Below the pieces are notes generated by a model, which saw only the letters and a list, made by a program, of their open reading frames with translations, ran no database searches and was not told the DNA's origin. This document shows, piece after piece, positions 10,135-20,979 of a stretch of 64,000 nt of DNA (positions are counted from its first letter, which is position 1; each line of letters starts with the position of its first letter). A program made the position numbers and the translations under genes. Source of the DNA: Tetraselmis striata. Its lineage: Eukaryota > Chlorophyta > Chlorodendrophyceae > Chlorodendrales > Chlorodendraceae. Location: contig VCJN01002728.1 in assembly GCA_006384855.1 (NCBI GenBank), positions 62,001 to 126,000 on the forward strand, read 5' to 3'.

Positions 10135-11891
10135 ATGGACGAGTTGTCAGATGTTGAACTGAAGAACACCGCCGGCTTGCAAGACGCGACTCCGAGGGTG
10201 GGCAGAGTACGGCGGTCTGACGGAATGCCGCCGTCAAGCAGTAGCGACACCGACTCGTCAGAGGATGAAATACAGGTTGCCGCGCTGGCAGCGTGCGCTG
10301 TGGACGGGCGGAGCATCACAGCAAACGCCAAAAGAACTGCGGAGGTGGGCATCCTGCTTGTGCGCGCGTTTGCGCGTGGCGTTGATGACTGTTTGAAAAG
10401 GAGGCGGGATAGAGGCAGTTAGGCCGCCGGTACCCAGGAACTCGTTAGGCCAGAAGCACCTTTTCACGCACTCATCCTGAAACCTCAATTATACCTGGCA
10501 CACAGGCCGCCTCAAATGTCTTTCACAAGCAGCGCAGCATGGGGGATGGCGCTCGTTGGCCAAGACGGCGCCTACGTGGCGGCAGATAAAAGCAAACCAG
10601 GAGAGGAGCGAGCTTTGGAGGGCCGCTTGGCCGAGAAGGTGATTGGGAATTACCCTTATGCCTACATCACCAATCATCCCGCGCCCCGTTCCAATGAATA
10701 AGGAGTATGTAGCCCTCTGTAGATGGATGATGTGAACGAGGACGGCTGATGTTCAGCGTTGTGATGGTTTATATGCCAGGTGACCGAGCAGCTACACGGA
10801 ATCCTTGACCGGATGTTCCAGTTTGATTCTGCAGATGCAGTAAGGCAGCCTCACGCAGCTGGTAATTCTGCAGCAGATGCAACCAGCGATCAGGAATACA
10901 CAGAAGCGATACGCTTGTTCAGCTGTGTCAAGGAAGGCACTGCTGTAGTACTGGATCGACCGCAAGGTCCGCAAAACCTGCCCTTGATCGAGGGGGGGGG
11001 GGGGGGGGGGGGTTGTCAAATAATCATGTGAGGGGCTTACACACACCAGCAGCAGACGTTTCTGCCCCACTTGCATGCACATGTCAACTGTATCGTCTCT
11101 GACCCGGGTAGCGCCTTCCTCTGTACCTACTCTAGAGACCGGCGGCAAAAGGACGTCATGGAGCGGGAAGCTAAAGGCAATGAGGGCCGCCCATGCAGCT
11201 TGCACAACCCAAAAGGCAGGACCTTGCATTCATCCATGTTTAGCACCAACAACTGAACTCAGGCTCTCTATGCCATCAACGCGGTGAGAGCAGTCTGACA
11301 TCTTCTCTACCACAATGGTGGGTGATGGCATCCGCAGGTCACGGCCTGGTCAGGCGCGCTCCGTGGCAGTGGATGCGGTAGATTTAATACATCGAGCAGA
11401 TGCGATTGCTGCAGCTGCAAGCAGGCACACTGTTGATGTGCTAACAGAAATGGACAGCGACTCGGAAGCCTGGCGCGGAGGTGACGCAGCTCCCCAGATC
11501 TGTTCTGGCTTCTGCTGTGCGAGGCTGCATTTCGAACTCTGACAACCGCCATCTCCCTCGTGCGCATTCAGGCGTGAAGCCAGGCTCCAGCATTCAGCGG
11601 TGCCTCAAGCAGCCTAAGGCAAAGAAGAAAACCGCGGCTAGTGGGGCAGTTCGTGGTGATGCTACCACTGATCCACCTAGATCAGCGAAAAAGAAGAGAA
11701 AGGGCAAGAAGGAGCGCGAAAGGGAAAAACTGGGCTGCGGGAGAGAGGTGGACGTTGCTGCGAATACACTCTTACCGGCGGCAGATACAACAGCCGCGGA
11801 GGACGATGAGGCCGCCAAACTGGAACGAAAGCGTGCCAAACGACGACAAATTAAAAAACGAAAGAGGAATGCGTCAAAGGAGGAGGCCTAG
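10135..11891 (+). CDS. Host gene, multi-exon, unrecognised basic nuclear-type protein
   Basis: Tentative exons: 10135-10341 (MDELSDVELKNT; acidic, Ser/Asp-rich; donor GAG|GTGGGC), about 10530-10640 (GQDGAYVAADKSKPGEE to GRLAEK, donor AAG|GTGATT), 10781-10840 (VTEQLHGILDRMFQFDSADA, donor CA|GTAAGG), about 10870-10965, about 11338-11482 (DAVDLIHRADAIAAAASRHT, donor GAG|GTGACG) and 11570-11891. The last exon is strongly basic (KKKRKGKKEREREK and KRAKRRQIKKRKRNASKEEA*), suggesting a nucleolar or chromatin protein. A TGTAA signal lies at 11,942-11,946. A G21 tract (10,992-11,012) sits in an intron shortly after a donor. The family is not recognised, and the exon joins, especially the second, are uncertain. 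Confidence 0.5.
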
Positions 11892-12145
11892 GTGGAAGAG
11901 GAGGTTGCCATGGGCAGCCCTCGTGCACGTGTGCTCCGCTCTGTAATGTACTATGACTAATGTCATCTCACCTACGCTGCAAATCCGGATACCACTCCAT
12001 ATGATACATGATGCCTGCCATCGTCGTAAGCATGACGACAGAGCCATGACATGCTGTTTGATTGGATCCATATCGAAAAAGGGCCGGGCACCCACACAGT
12101 GCCACAGTGCAGTGCAGTATGTTATCACACTGTTTGTGCTGGAAA

Positions 12146-12172
12146 GGGGGGGGGGGGGGGGGGGGGGGGGGG
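12146..12172 (+). repeat. Poly(G) tract, 27 bases
   Basis: Uninterrupted G run in the intergenic space between the 3' ends of the convergent unknown gene (ends 11,891) and RPL35 (ends 12,322). Confidence 0.95.
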
Positions 12173-12302
12173 ATTGTTCCGTAAACATCATTGCGTTGGG
12201 AGTGGCCATAGTTGTGCAGCAAGTCCATGTGTTTCTGGGAACACATGATCGTGGACTCTGGCGCTCATGACAAGCCAGCGGGGAGTTGGAGCGCGGCGTG
12301 CA

Positions 12303-12307
12303 TTACA
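12303..12307 (-). terminator. Poly(A) signal of RPL35 (TGTAA)
   Basis: TGTAA on the minus strand, 15 bases after the RPL35 stop codon. TGTAA is the characteristic polyadenylation signal of chlorophyte green algae. Confidence 0.6.
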
Positions 12308-12321
12308 GTGATGTGCCCAGC

Positions 12322-13106
12322 TTACGCCTTCACAGCGAACTTCCTCTTGGGGAAGGCAGTCTCCCTCTTGATGGTCTTCTCAGTCTTCAGGCCAGCCTGG
12401 CATAAACCACCGATGGTGCGCGCATCAGTTAGGCCGAGCACAATTTCACGAAGGTCCAGGGCCGCCTACACTTCACGGCTTGGGGAATTGGCTCGTACCT
12501 GGTGCTTGGTAAGACGCCGCCTGATAGCGCGGGTCTTCTTGACACGCAGGTCAAGAGGGGTGTACTTCTGCAAGGGGACGATGACAGGCTGTGTCAACAA
12601 CCGAGAAGTGCATGCCACAAAGCGGGGGGGGCACAGCTGCGCTCAGTGCCCCGCACCACACGCATGCGCACCTTGCCCTCATAGGCGGAAGTGAGCGCAG
12701 CCCTCTGGTTCTGGCTCAGCACAGTCAGCACGCGAGCGATGGACTTGCGGACGACCTTGCTACAAACACATGACAGAGCGAAACAGTAAGGATCTGCTGC
12801 ATGCATGGGGGGCAGGGTTTGCTGCTTCAAAAAGTAGGGCCATGGGGTACAGGTGGCTGGCTTACATCTTGGACAGCTTGTTGGGGGCTCCGCCGGTGAC
12901 CTTGGCCACGCGCAGAGCGGCCAGCTCATTCTTCAGCTCCTTGAGCTGCGTTTTTAGTAGCATGTCAGCTGCTGTTCTAGGCCGCGTAGGCAGGATGGGC
13001 ACGGCATAGCACTACATCTCACTGAAGTGCATCACCGCGTTCTTGCGCACCTGGTTCATGAGCTCGCCCTTGCTCTTGGAGCGCAGCTCATGTGCGTTCA
13101 ACTTGG
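12322..13106 (-). CDS. RPL35: 60S ribosomal protein L35 (uL29)
   Basis: Component of the large cytosolic ribosomal subunit near the exit tunnel. Five exons resolved on the minus strand: 13051-13106 ([18 protein letters not shown]), 12866-12945 ([26 protein letters not shown]), 12672-12759 ([13 protein letters not shown] to SAYEGK), 12499-12567 ([23 protein letters not shown]) and 12322-12396 ([24 protein letters not shown], stop). All introns are GT..AG and phases agree throughout (2 nt, 18 codons; 26 codons + 2; 1 + 29 codons; 23 codons; 24 codons + stop). Length (about 122 aa) and conserved blocks match eukaryotic L35. A further 5' exon holding the ATG must lie upstream, because 13,106 starts in codon phase; it was not placed, and a C43 tract (13,381-13,423) lies in that presumed first intron. 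Confidence 0.95.
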
Positions 13107-13317
13107 CTGCAGCCGTGACAAAGCCAGAGTATCAGCACGGAGAAATCACGACCCAAAGCACCAAATATGGTGCCCCCCCACCCCCCACCCCTTCCCTCCA
13201 AGTTGCACGCCACCCAGCTCACACCGCTTGCGGAGGCTCACGCACGCAGCAGTTCCTCGCAATGTGAGCAGTCCGCCCCCGTGCAGCGCGGCATGTCCTG
13301 GCGCCCCTGTGTCCTCA

Positions 13318-13379
13318 CCCCCCCCCCCCCCCCCCCAAACACACACACACCCTTGCGAAAGGGATCCGAGGACCCCCCC

Positions 13380-13423
<44 letters not shown>
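13318..13423. repeat. Poly(C) tracts (C19 and C43) with a CA repeat
   Basis: A C run of about 19 bases, an (AC)n stretch, then an unbroken run of 43 C at 13,381-13,423, preceded by a seven-C run and T. It probably lies in the first intron of RPL35 (poly(G) in the transcript sense), giving strong G-quadruplex potential. Confidence 0.9.
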
Positions 13424-13427
<4 letters not shown>

Positions 13428-14311
13428 CCCGGCGAAAGGTGACTACAGACACTAGTAAAACTACATGCGAGCAATATAAACCATCTTCCTGCCTGACGCA
13501 GGAGGGCCGTGTACATCTAAAGGAAGGGCTGCGCTTCCTTTAAAGCGTAAGCAGAATGGCGCGAAGGCTCAGCCGATACAGCTATACAGCGGTGGTTCGG
13601 CAGCGGAGCCACTTGGGGCGACCGCAGCGGCACAGCGCGCGACTGCAGCAGAGGCGCAACGGAATCCCTAGTTCTGAGGGAGGCTGCAGGGACGGGTCCG
13701 CACCCATGGTAGCTGTCGGGGGGGTGGCTAGGTGCGTGCTCGCGGTGGCTGCCGGGGCGAGAAGAGGGACGGCAGCGGGCAGGCGGCGGGACACACTCTC
13801 GACGGTGGTGGCGGCGGCGGCGGCGGCTGCGCGCGCGGCTGCGCACAGCATGAAATTGTCGTCAGCTAGGATTCTTCATCGCGTGCGCACAGCAGCCGCG
13901 ACACCGAACACCGCCGATACCGGTACAGGGTACGTGTAATACTGGTGCTGGTAACTCCCAGCTACGGGTACTCGACAACGACATTATCACGGAACTTTAC
14001 AGGGATCCACACGATGAAAGACCGGAACCATCGAGATTCTACCTCGTCCTGCCAGCAGGTGCATCCTGCATGGTCTGCTCTGGTGCTGCCTCGGGTGCTA
14101 CCTGCGCCTGTACAGGGTAGCCCCGCCAGAGACGACAGACCGTCGGTAGCTAGACCGGCAGCAGCAGCACCCACCACTTCCGCCGCGAGTTCCTGAAGGC
14201 CACAGTAACATCGGCGAGACAGCGAGTGAGCACCGTCCGGCATACGCAGCACTGACCAGAGCCCACGACTAGCGGATTATTCGAGTTCCCGAGTGGTTGT
14301 CTCGGAACCAG
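13424..14311. other. Region between RPL35 and TFIIS exons; Ala/Arg-rich frames
   Basis: It must hold the RPL35 5' end and probably the 5' exons of the TFIIS-like gene. GCG/GCC-rich stretches give Ala-rich frames on both strands. The GTAC-rich piece near 13,915-13,985 (ACCGGTACAGGGTACGTG) resembles sequence inside the mobile regions (48,900), so an old insertion is possible. No TFIIS N-terminal (LW) domain could be made out. Confidence 0.4.
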
Positions 14312-15422
14312 GCAAGCAAGCCAAGCAACGGGATGAGGCAGGTACTCTCCCGCCAAAGCGGCGCCAGTGGCAACGGCGTCGCCAAGAAGAAGCAAGTCGT
14401 GCGCCAGGTATCCCCCCCCCTCCCGCCCTTTCAGCATATGTCCTCTCCTCTCCACTCAGCACTGAGGCGCGCAAGCTGGCGTTGTTGGGGGTAGGCGGTG
14501 TCTGCCGAGAAGGAGGAGCAGGTTCGACGGCGCTGCGGGGAGCTACTGCAGCAGGCGGTTAATGCCAGCCGGAAATGCGCCAAACGAGGTGATGATGATG
14601 TATCTCTACACGCAAGCGTGGGGGCGGATATAGAAAAGGAGTTGTTTGAGATGCATACAGGCGTAACCCGTGACTACAAGGCTGCTGTGCGGCAGCTGGT
14701 CTACAATCTTAAGGTGTTGCCCCCAATTGTGACGTAGCGGCTGCTCTCGGGGCTCGTGTTGTGCGTGCTGCCAAGGCAGGCTTGACGCGGAGCGCGCACT
14801 CATCCTTTCCCTGCCCATGTGCACGCACCCACCCGCTGCTCCCACATAGGCAAATCAAAACCTGCGGAGCAGGGTCATTTCAGACGACGTCTCCCCGAGT
14901 GCACTGTGCCAAATGAACAGCTTTGACCTGGCCACAGCCGACCGGCAGAAGGAGCTTGAAACGTTGCAGGTGCACACCGACACCACTGCAGCCCTAACAC
15001 AGCACACATGGATTGTCAGACTACTGTGGGTCGCGCCGGTGGGATTACGTAGTGCCTTTGTTGTTGTATCAGGATAAAACCACCAAGCAGGCTACCCTGG
15101 TGGACTCTTCTGGCATAAAAACTACGGCATACGTCTGTCCTCAGTGTTCCTGCACGGATGCCTCTTACCGTGTCCTAGCTGGCAGGTGACTGCCGCCTCA
15201 CTACTCACGCTGCTACATCCCCATCTACATGTGGTGCTTCCTAACCTCTGACCGCCGGGTTGGCAAAAATGTCGAACTCAATCCTAAATCCTCTTGTCTG
15301 CGCGGATACGCAGGCGCGATATTGGCAAATCCGAGACCTGGGGCTCTGCTGACAACTCTAACCCCGGGATGTTGTTGACATGCGAGCAGTGCTCCCACCG
15401 CTGGCATCGCGACATCGCTTGA
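14312..15422 (+). CDS. TFIIS-like transcription elongation factor (central domain + zinc ribbon)
   Basis: Stimulates transcript cleavage by backtracked RNA polymerase II (family knowledge). Exons: 14312-14407 (basic linker, GNGVAKKKQVVRQ), 14495-14713 (central domain, EEQVRRRCGELLQQAV, GADIEKELFE, YKAAVRQLVYNLK), 14850-14969 (NQNLRSRVISDDVSPSALC), 15073-15185 (TAYVCPQCSCTDASYRVLAG) and 15314-15422 (MLLTCEQCSHRWHRDIA, stop). The two CxxC pairs and the closing HRW identify the C-terminal zinc ribbon. Exon phases fit (32, 73 and 40 codons; 37 + 2 nt; 1 nt + 36). The invariant hairpin motif S-A-D-E of TFIIS reads S-A-D-N here, so the second acidic residue needed for cleavage is missing. 5' exons upstream of 14,312 were not identified. 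TGTAA lies at 15,478-15,482. Confidence 0.85.
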
Positions 15423-15477
15423 GCAGTTAGCCTCCGGGGGGACCTCCAGGGGGAACGGTGCAGCTATGTGTAGCAAC

Positions 15478-15482
15478 TGTAA
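15478..15482 (+). terminator. Poly(A) signal of the TFIIS-like gene (TGTAA)
   Basis: TGTAA 56 bases after the stop codon, matching the chlorophyte signal also seen after three other host genes in the window. Confidence 0.5.
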
Positions 15483-16411
15483 GTGCACAGAGGAGGGAGG
15501 TAAAGATCGATGTACGATATATGTTTTTTTAAAGCGAGTTTGGTGATATTTATTGCAGCGCCCGGTGCGTGGGATTGGTCCAGGAACGCCGCTGCTCCTG
15601 TAGGGGCTGTGCTTGCTATGGAGCAATGAACGGGGCCCCTTCTATTGTCCGTGACCTTTATTGTATAAATTCCACGCTCTCAGTGTACGGGTAGTGGGGA
15701 GTCAGTATTGTGCCTGTGAAAGTAGTGACATGATGGACAGTATTGCTGGACGCTGTGCCGGTACAACAGTTGCTCAGACACCCATACTTGCATTGTTCGC
15801 AGTAATTGACTTGTATTCCAGAAACTCATCACAAGCCGCAAGATGCCTGGGTTCTTGTCACCTGCATATTCGGAAAGGCGGAGGAGTTTGCGGGGGGGGG
15901 GGGGGGGGGGGGGGGGGGGTATATTTACGTAACATGTGTGAAACAGTAAATATATCAATAACGCCGGTTATTGCATCGCGCATGAAATGATTGGATGAGT
16001 ATCCCGATACACAAGCTAGCAGCACAGATGATATGAGTATGTGCTGTATCACCTATTGCCACTACATACAAGAATGCGGTATTACTTGTGGATTTATACC
16101 TGATGGATGTTTGTGGCAGTCATCAAAACGAGCAGATGCTGTATCTAGCGTTAACATGGGCCCGTCAGCATGGCTGTACGGGACGTCACAGGTTCGTCGT
16201 GATATCGTTTGTATGTTCCATCTAAATGGTGCTGATTGCATGCGCTACTGTAGCGGCATTAGCAGAGACTAAACATAGCCATCTATTATGTACGAATATA
16301 TATCGTTTACGGGTGCGTCTTCGCAATCGCTATTTTCTAAGTATATGCGGGTGTTGTAGTGGCTGAGGTTGTTGTGGCACGCACGCCGACTGTGCGAGTA
16401 GTAAGGATTAC
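15483..16411. other. Intergenic stretch with G28 tract
   Basis: AT-richer intergenic DNA without a recognisable gene. It contains an unbroken G28 tract at 15,892-15,919. The retroelement-like terminus begins near 16,412. Confidence 0.5.
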
Positions 16412-18087
16412 TATGAAGAATTACATGAGCTAGCAGCAGAAGGCGATATCAGGAAATCACCAAAAAAAAAGGACAATCAAAAAGGTCCTCTACAGCGATT
16501 GCGAGGTTGAAGCAGTAACATGAGAAGACGCAGAATGGGCACGAGCCCACGCATCAGACTTGGCCATCTGCACACCGGAAGAGAGAATGCCGCCCAGGGT
16601 ACCATGCACGCAAGCCAAGACCCGCTGCAACAGCCCCCACCGTGTGCGCGATAGGTGACGGCGGAACTCAGCAGGTTGGCTGGCGACAAAGTTCCGAAGT
16701 GCCTGAACGGATTGACCACGAAGGAAGCATGAGGTCGGGGCGGAAGGACCGCCAGGGAAGTTGCGCACAGCCAGCAGCACCGCGAAGATGTAGACCACCG
16801 TCAAAGCGGACTTCCCGAGACGGCCGCGGTCCTCAACCACAAAAGGGTAGTACCGGTGAACACCATGCACTAGGGCGGAAGACGCCCGGTCCGTTGCCAA
16901 CTTACCCTGCTCCGCCTCGGTCGCCGCGATTCCCGGGGTGCACCAGCGGGGGTCGTTTCTTCAAGTGGGGCTCGTGGAGGACACGCACACGAAGTCGATC
17001 ATGTAATCGCACCCCCCCCCCCCCCCCACACACAACCCGCCAGCGTCAAGTCCGACGGCCGCAAGCGGTCCGCTGGGCGCAGCCCACTCGTCTCAAGGGT
17101 CAAGTTGCCGGCTCCCGAACGGTCCCGGTCAAGCACCGCCCTCGCATCAATTGCCAGAGATGCCCACATATTCTTCAAAGCGGTATGCATGCGGTGCTTG
17201 TAGTTCGCTACGGGGCATCTGGGTAGATGATCCACAATGAAATCCGTAGCGCTCCGGTTCGAGCCATCCGTAGAGCGAAGCCATAAGGGATCAATACCAC
17301 ACGTGGGGCCAGGGCAAGTGACAAGCGCGGAACCTCCGCGCGGGCAAAGGCCCGGTACCCGCGCAGCAGCGGCCGAATAAGCAACATGGGGAATCTTGCG
17401 GGCGGACTCGTGATCCGACTCGAAAAGCGATAGGGAGCCCGGCCCGCACGCGCTGTACATGCGCAGGGTATCAAGTCGCGAGGCCGCGGCACCAGTGCGC
17501 TGGAAGCTGAGATCGAGGGCCACGAAGTCACGCAAGCGAATCGCACGGCTGAGGTGGCGTTGGACAACCATGGTCGTGGGTTGATCATCGGAGGTCGCAC
17601 CCGAACCCGTACCCGAGGGCGGAGCAGTAGAACCTGGCAGCGATTCTGGGAGGGAAACAGTCGCTGCTGACGGAGGGTGTGCCACTAATTCGCCAGGCGA
17701 CGGTATCTTCAGAGCTACAAAAGCGCATGTAGTAACGGTATTGGCAGTACTCGTACCACCGATAGGAAGCAATTGCTGGGCAGCAGAGGCGGCCTCACCA
17801 GTACCAACTCCAAGAGGAGTGGCCGTAAAAGGAGATGTGGTGACGCGCAGTCCTCCGCTTGTGCTCGTACCCGTACGGGTCGTAGTACCACCAGCTGCTG
17901 GATCCGATGCAGCGGTGGTCGTAGCATTACTGACCGTAAGTAATTCGAAGATCTCGTGGGCGTGCCCATATGCCGCGCGTGCGCGCCGCACATCTTCTTG
18001 CGGTAAAGTGGTTAGGGCCCGTACAATCTCGTACACGCGGCGCGTCTCACGCGCCCATGGCAAAGCACTCGTAGCCACAGACGACAC
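16412..18087 (-). pseudogene. Retroelement-like repeated ORF, copy 2 (most complete)
   Basis: Two long frames cover most of the protein: an N-part (about 18,087-16,999) with RETRRVYEIVRALTTLPQED, a Thr/Ser/Ala-rich linker, RLRDFVALDLSFQRTGAAA, the finger CPGPTCGIDPLW..HLPRCPVANYKHRMH and RPADRLRPSDLTLAG; and a C-part (about 16,900-16,490) with YYPFVVEDRGRLGKSALTVV, QALRNFVAS and LSRTRWGLLQRVLA. The 3' end closes with a conserved terminus (CCTGATATCGCC then GCTGCTAGCTCATGTAA) that also ends copies 1 and 3 and survives alone at 54,215-54,258. A poly(C) run at 17,012-17,027 (G in sense) sits where copies 1 and 3 also have poly(G). A non-LTR retroelement is the best guess, not proven. It is broken. 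Confidence 0.55.
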
Positions 18088-18435
18088 CTCGGCGCGGACC
18101 GTCTCGTATAAGGGGCCAAGGGCGGGCCCGTACTCCCGTACCAGCTTTGGCAGGACAACCGATTGCGCGGAATTGTATGAAGATAAATCCTTACTGGTAC
18201 TCCGAGTATTATGGCAGCCGCTGCTGCCGCGCGCGACGACCGATGCGCGCAGCTCGCATCCGCGTGCGCGCGCGCGAGTCGCGAGTTTCTACTTTGTCGC
18301 AGTGGCTCGTTGTGTTGCCCCTGGCGCCCCCGCCCCCACCCCTTACCCGGCGCCCGCCCGCGCGCCTGATATTCTGCCCTCGTGCGCGCCGACGCCGCGA
18401 GATATACGCGGCGACACGACCGCGTCACCCAGGGC

Positions 18436-19447
18436 TGTGCCGAACTCACTTTGGCCGAGTTCGGTTCGGACCGAACTGAATTCAGGGAGATCGGCCGAAT
18501 ACAGTTCAGACTGAACTGAACCGCAGTTTGGACTGAACCGAACAACTGAACTGTCCGAACTGCCCGAACCGAACTGAGTTCAGTCTGAACTGCCGCCGAA
18601 CTGCCGCTGAGCTGCCACCGAACTGCGGTATGAATATGCCTAGAACTAGCTTGTGCAATGGCTAAAATGCAGTTGCAACATGTTGTAGGCAAAAGTTTGT
18701 AATGGAAATGAAAATATTACATGTGTTATTGGTGTCTACGCCCCTTGCCCTCCCGGCATGACGGCCAACCATCTAGGTCATCTATACGGCGCATCATATG
18801 TTGAAGCGCGCGGTGTCGTTGGCTGTCTCCTGCCACTCCTCCACAAGTTCATGCTGCAAGGTGAGCTGCTCATCGAGTGCCTTGCCCCCACAGTCAGGCA
18901 GGGTGAGCTGCCTTCGGGCACGCGAAGCGGCGGTGCTAGGCACGCGAGAGGGGCGCCGCCGCATTACAAGGGGAGTCACGTCGGCGGTTGTCTGCGCGCC
19001 GGCATCGTCGCTGGCGGCACGCAGCTCCTCCTCCACGACAGCGTCCTCCTCGACCCTCGACTCGACTACATACGTCGTGCATTACCTCATCGCCGCGTTC
19101 ATGATGAGTACTGATGGGCGGCGACTCTATATCAGGTTGACAGTGGACCTGGTTCAGGTTTGAGTGTGGAAGTGTTGTGTGTTGAACATCTGGATGCTGG
19201 CTTGTGCACCTTATTTGAAGGGGATCTGGGGCGTGCGCGGCAAATTTCTCAACGTGGAACACCTTATCTGCATGTACGGACGCTGCGGTAACTCGTTAAG
19301 GTCATATCTGTTGAGTTACGGTGTAGTTCGGAGACCCTCCAGTTCGGGCGATTACCGAGGCAGTTCAGTCCGAACTGAATTCGGGCGGTTCAGTTTGGTT
19401 TCGGCCCGAACTCCCGAACTACCCCGAACTGAACTGAGTTCGGCACA
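18436..19447. mobile_element. Small inverted-repeat element with GTTCGG-rich ends
   Basis: About 1.0 kb bounded by inverted TGTGCCGAACTCA (18,436-18,448 and 19,435-19,447). Just inside both ends are dense arrays of GTTCGG/CCGAACTGAA words (18,450-18,620 and 19,330-19,434), as in foldback or other non-autonomous DNA transposons with subterminal repeats. The interior has only short frames (for example an 80-residue minus frame, LTLQHELVEEWQETAND) and no transposase. No clear target-site duplication was found. Confidence 0.55.
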
Positions 19448-20115
19448 ACCATGCTCACGACGTCGCGGCGACGAACCCATGTACTGTACCCCCCCGTACG
19501 ACATAAACAAGACAGTAATAATCGTTGTTAAGTACTCAACTGAGTTTAGGGTTTTAGGTCAAACCTTGCCGTCAAGTCCACTCAGCTCGAATCCCTGATG
19601 GAGCTGTTTTTCCAGGGCCAGCAAGCTCTCAAATTGCGAGGAAGCCCCTTGAGCCCCCGCTCCCACCCTCCAACACAACACCGGAGGTTCCGAGAGGTTG
19701 AGCAACTCGGGTATGGGCACAACGCGGGAGAGGGGCACGGAGATACACTTGTGTGCAGCGCATGGTTCCCCAATTACCAGCGCCACCCCAGGATCGGGCC
19801 ACCCGCACCCAGCCAAGCCCCTCCACCTACGGCTGAGTGTAGAGCCGTGCCTGGCTATGATACGCAATATGCTCGGAGGGGAAGGTTCAGAGACTAGACG
19901 GGACGAGCCGGTGCGGCGGGGCACCGCCGTGCTCAAGATATAGCCCCTCACCACCTGAGAGGGTGCATGTAGTGAGCTCTCCAGGGAGGGGTGAGCTACA
20001 GGGGCTAGGCTTCCCAGCTATGTGAGATCGTATAATATGGAGCTAGTATGGGAGTGAGCTCCGCGGCGCGGGGGTTGGTGGACTCGTGACTGACCATGTT
20101 TGTAAAAATATGATC
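19448..20115. other. Decayed coding-like stretch
   Basis: A frame on the plus strand near 19,560-19,900 (ESLMELFFQGQQALKLRG then a Pro/Arg-rich tail) looks like a short Gag-type ORF remnant but cannot be assigned. 19,960-20,115 holds nothing recognisable apart from the start of the next retroelement-like copy. Confidence 0.3.
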
Positions 20116-20545
20116 TCGAGGCTCGGGAGCCGGCAACTTGACCCTTGAGACGAGTGGGATGCGCCCAGCGGACCGCTCGCGGCCGTCGGACTTGACGCTG
20201 GCCGGGTGGGGGGCGGGGGGAGGGGGGTGGGGGGGGGGGGGGGTGCGATTACATGATCGGCTTCGCGTGCGTGTCCTCCACGAGCCCCACTTGGAGCAAC
20301 GACCCCCGCTGGTGCACCCCGGGGATCGCGGCGACCGAGGCGGAGCAGGGTAAGTTGGCAACGGACCGGGCATCTTCCGCCCCAGTGCATGGTGCTCACC
20401 GGTACTATCCTTTTGTGGTTGAGGACCACGGCCGTCTCGGGAAGTCCGCCTTGACGGTGGTCTACATCTTCGCGGTGCTGTTGGCTGTGCGCAACTTCCC
20501 TGGCGGTCCTTCCGCCCCGACCTCATGCTTCCTTCGTGGTCAATG
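20116..20545 (+). pseudogene. Retroelement-like repeated ORF, copy 3, left part
   Basis: It matches copies 1 and 2 from the LTLETSG/RPADRSRPSDLTLAGW region through YYPFVVEDHGRLGKSALTVV to the SCFLRGQ segment, where the chromovirus at 20,546 is inserted. The rest of the copy resumes at 25,970. A long poly(G) run at about 20,207-20,243 lies at the same relative place as in the other two copies. Confidence 0.6.
20541..20545. repeat. Target-site duplication CAATG (left)
   Basis: CAATG directly precedes the TG of the left LTR and is repeated at 25,970-25,974 directly after the right LTR. Uninterrupted copies of the same target sequence contain only one such site. Confidence 0.9.
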
Positions 20546-20954
20546 TGTGAGGTACAGTAATGCCTTAATGCAATTAGAGGCAAGAAGGCAAAGGTTGTGG
20601 GGAAACAGTATCGAATGTTACAGCATGATCATAAGCTGGATCAACTATTTAGCGGCAGTCAGCGGCACACAGGCAAAGCAGCGGCAGAGCAGTTCAGCGG
20701 TCAGCCTTGGGCATTGTGGAAATATAGCATCGGGGAATGTCAGTAGCAGCATCGGGGACTGTTAGTAGTAGCATCGATGATTGGGATTGATAATGGTAAA
20801 TGATATGCGTACATGTTACAGTACGAGTTATTACAGGAGTACGGCAGGTAATGATATGACATAGGAAATGATAATAATATGAGATAAGTGGTTATGTGGG
20901 TATAGTGCAGAGTTAGGTGTAGGATTTGGTGTAGGGCTAGGTGTAGCCCTAACA
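20546..20954 (-). repeat. Chromovirus 1, left LTR (3' LTR in element sense)
   Basis: 409 bp, starts TGTGAGGTAC and ends CCCTAACA on the plus strand. Paired with 25,567-25,969. Confidence 0.95.
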
Positions 20955-20979
20955 TTCCTTCCCCTCACGGAGAAAATAG

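Noticed and set aside
13556-13939. Ala/Arg-rich 127-residue frame as a TFIIS N-terminal exon
   Set aside because: There is no LW-domain pattern and the composition follows GCG repeats on both strands.
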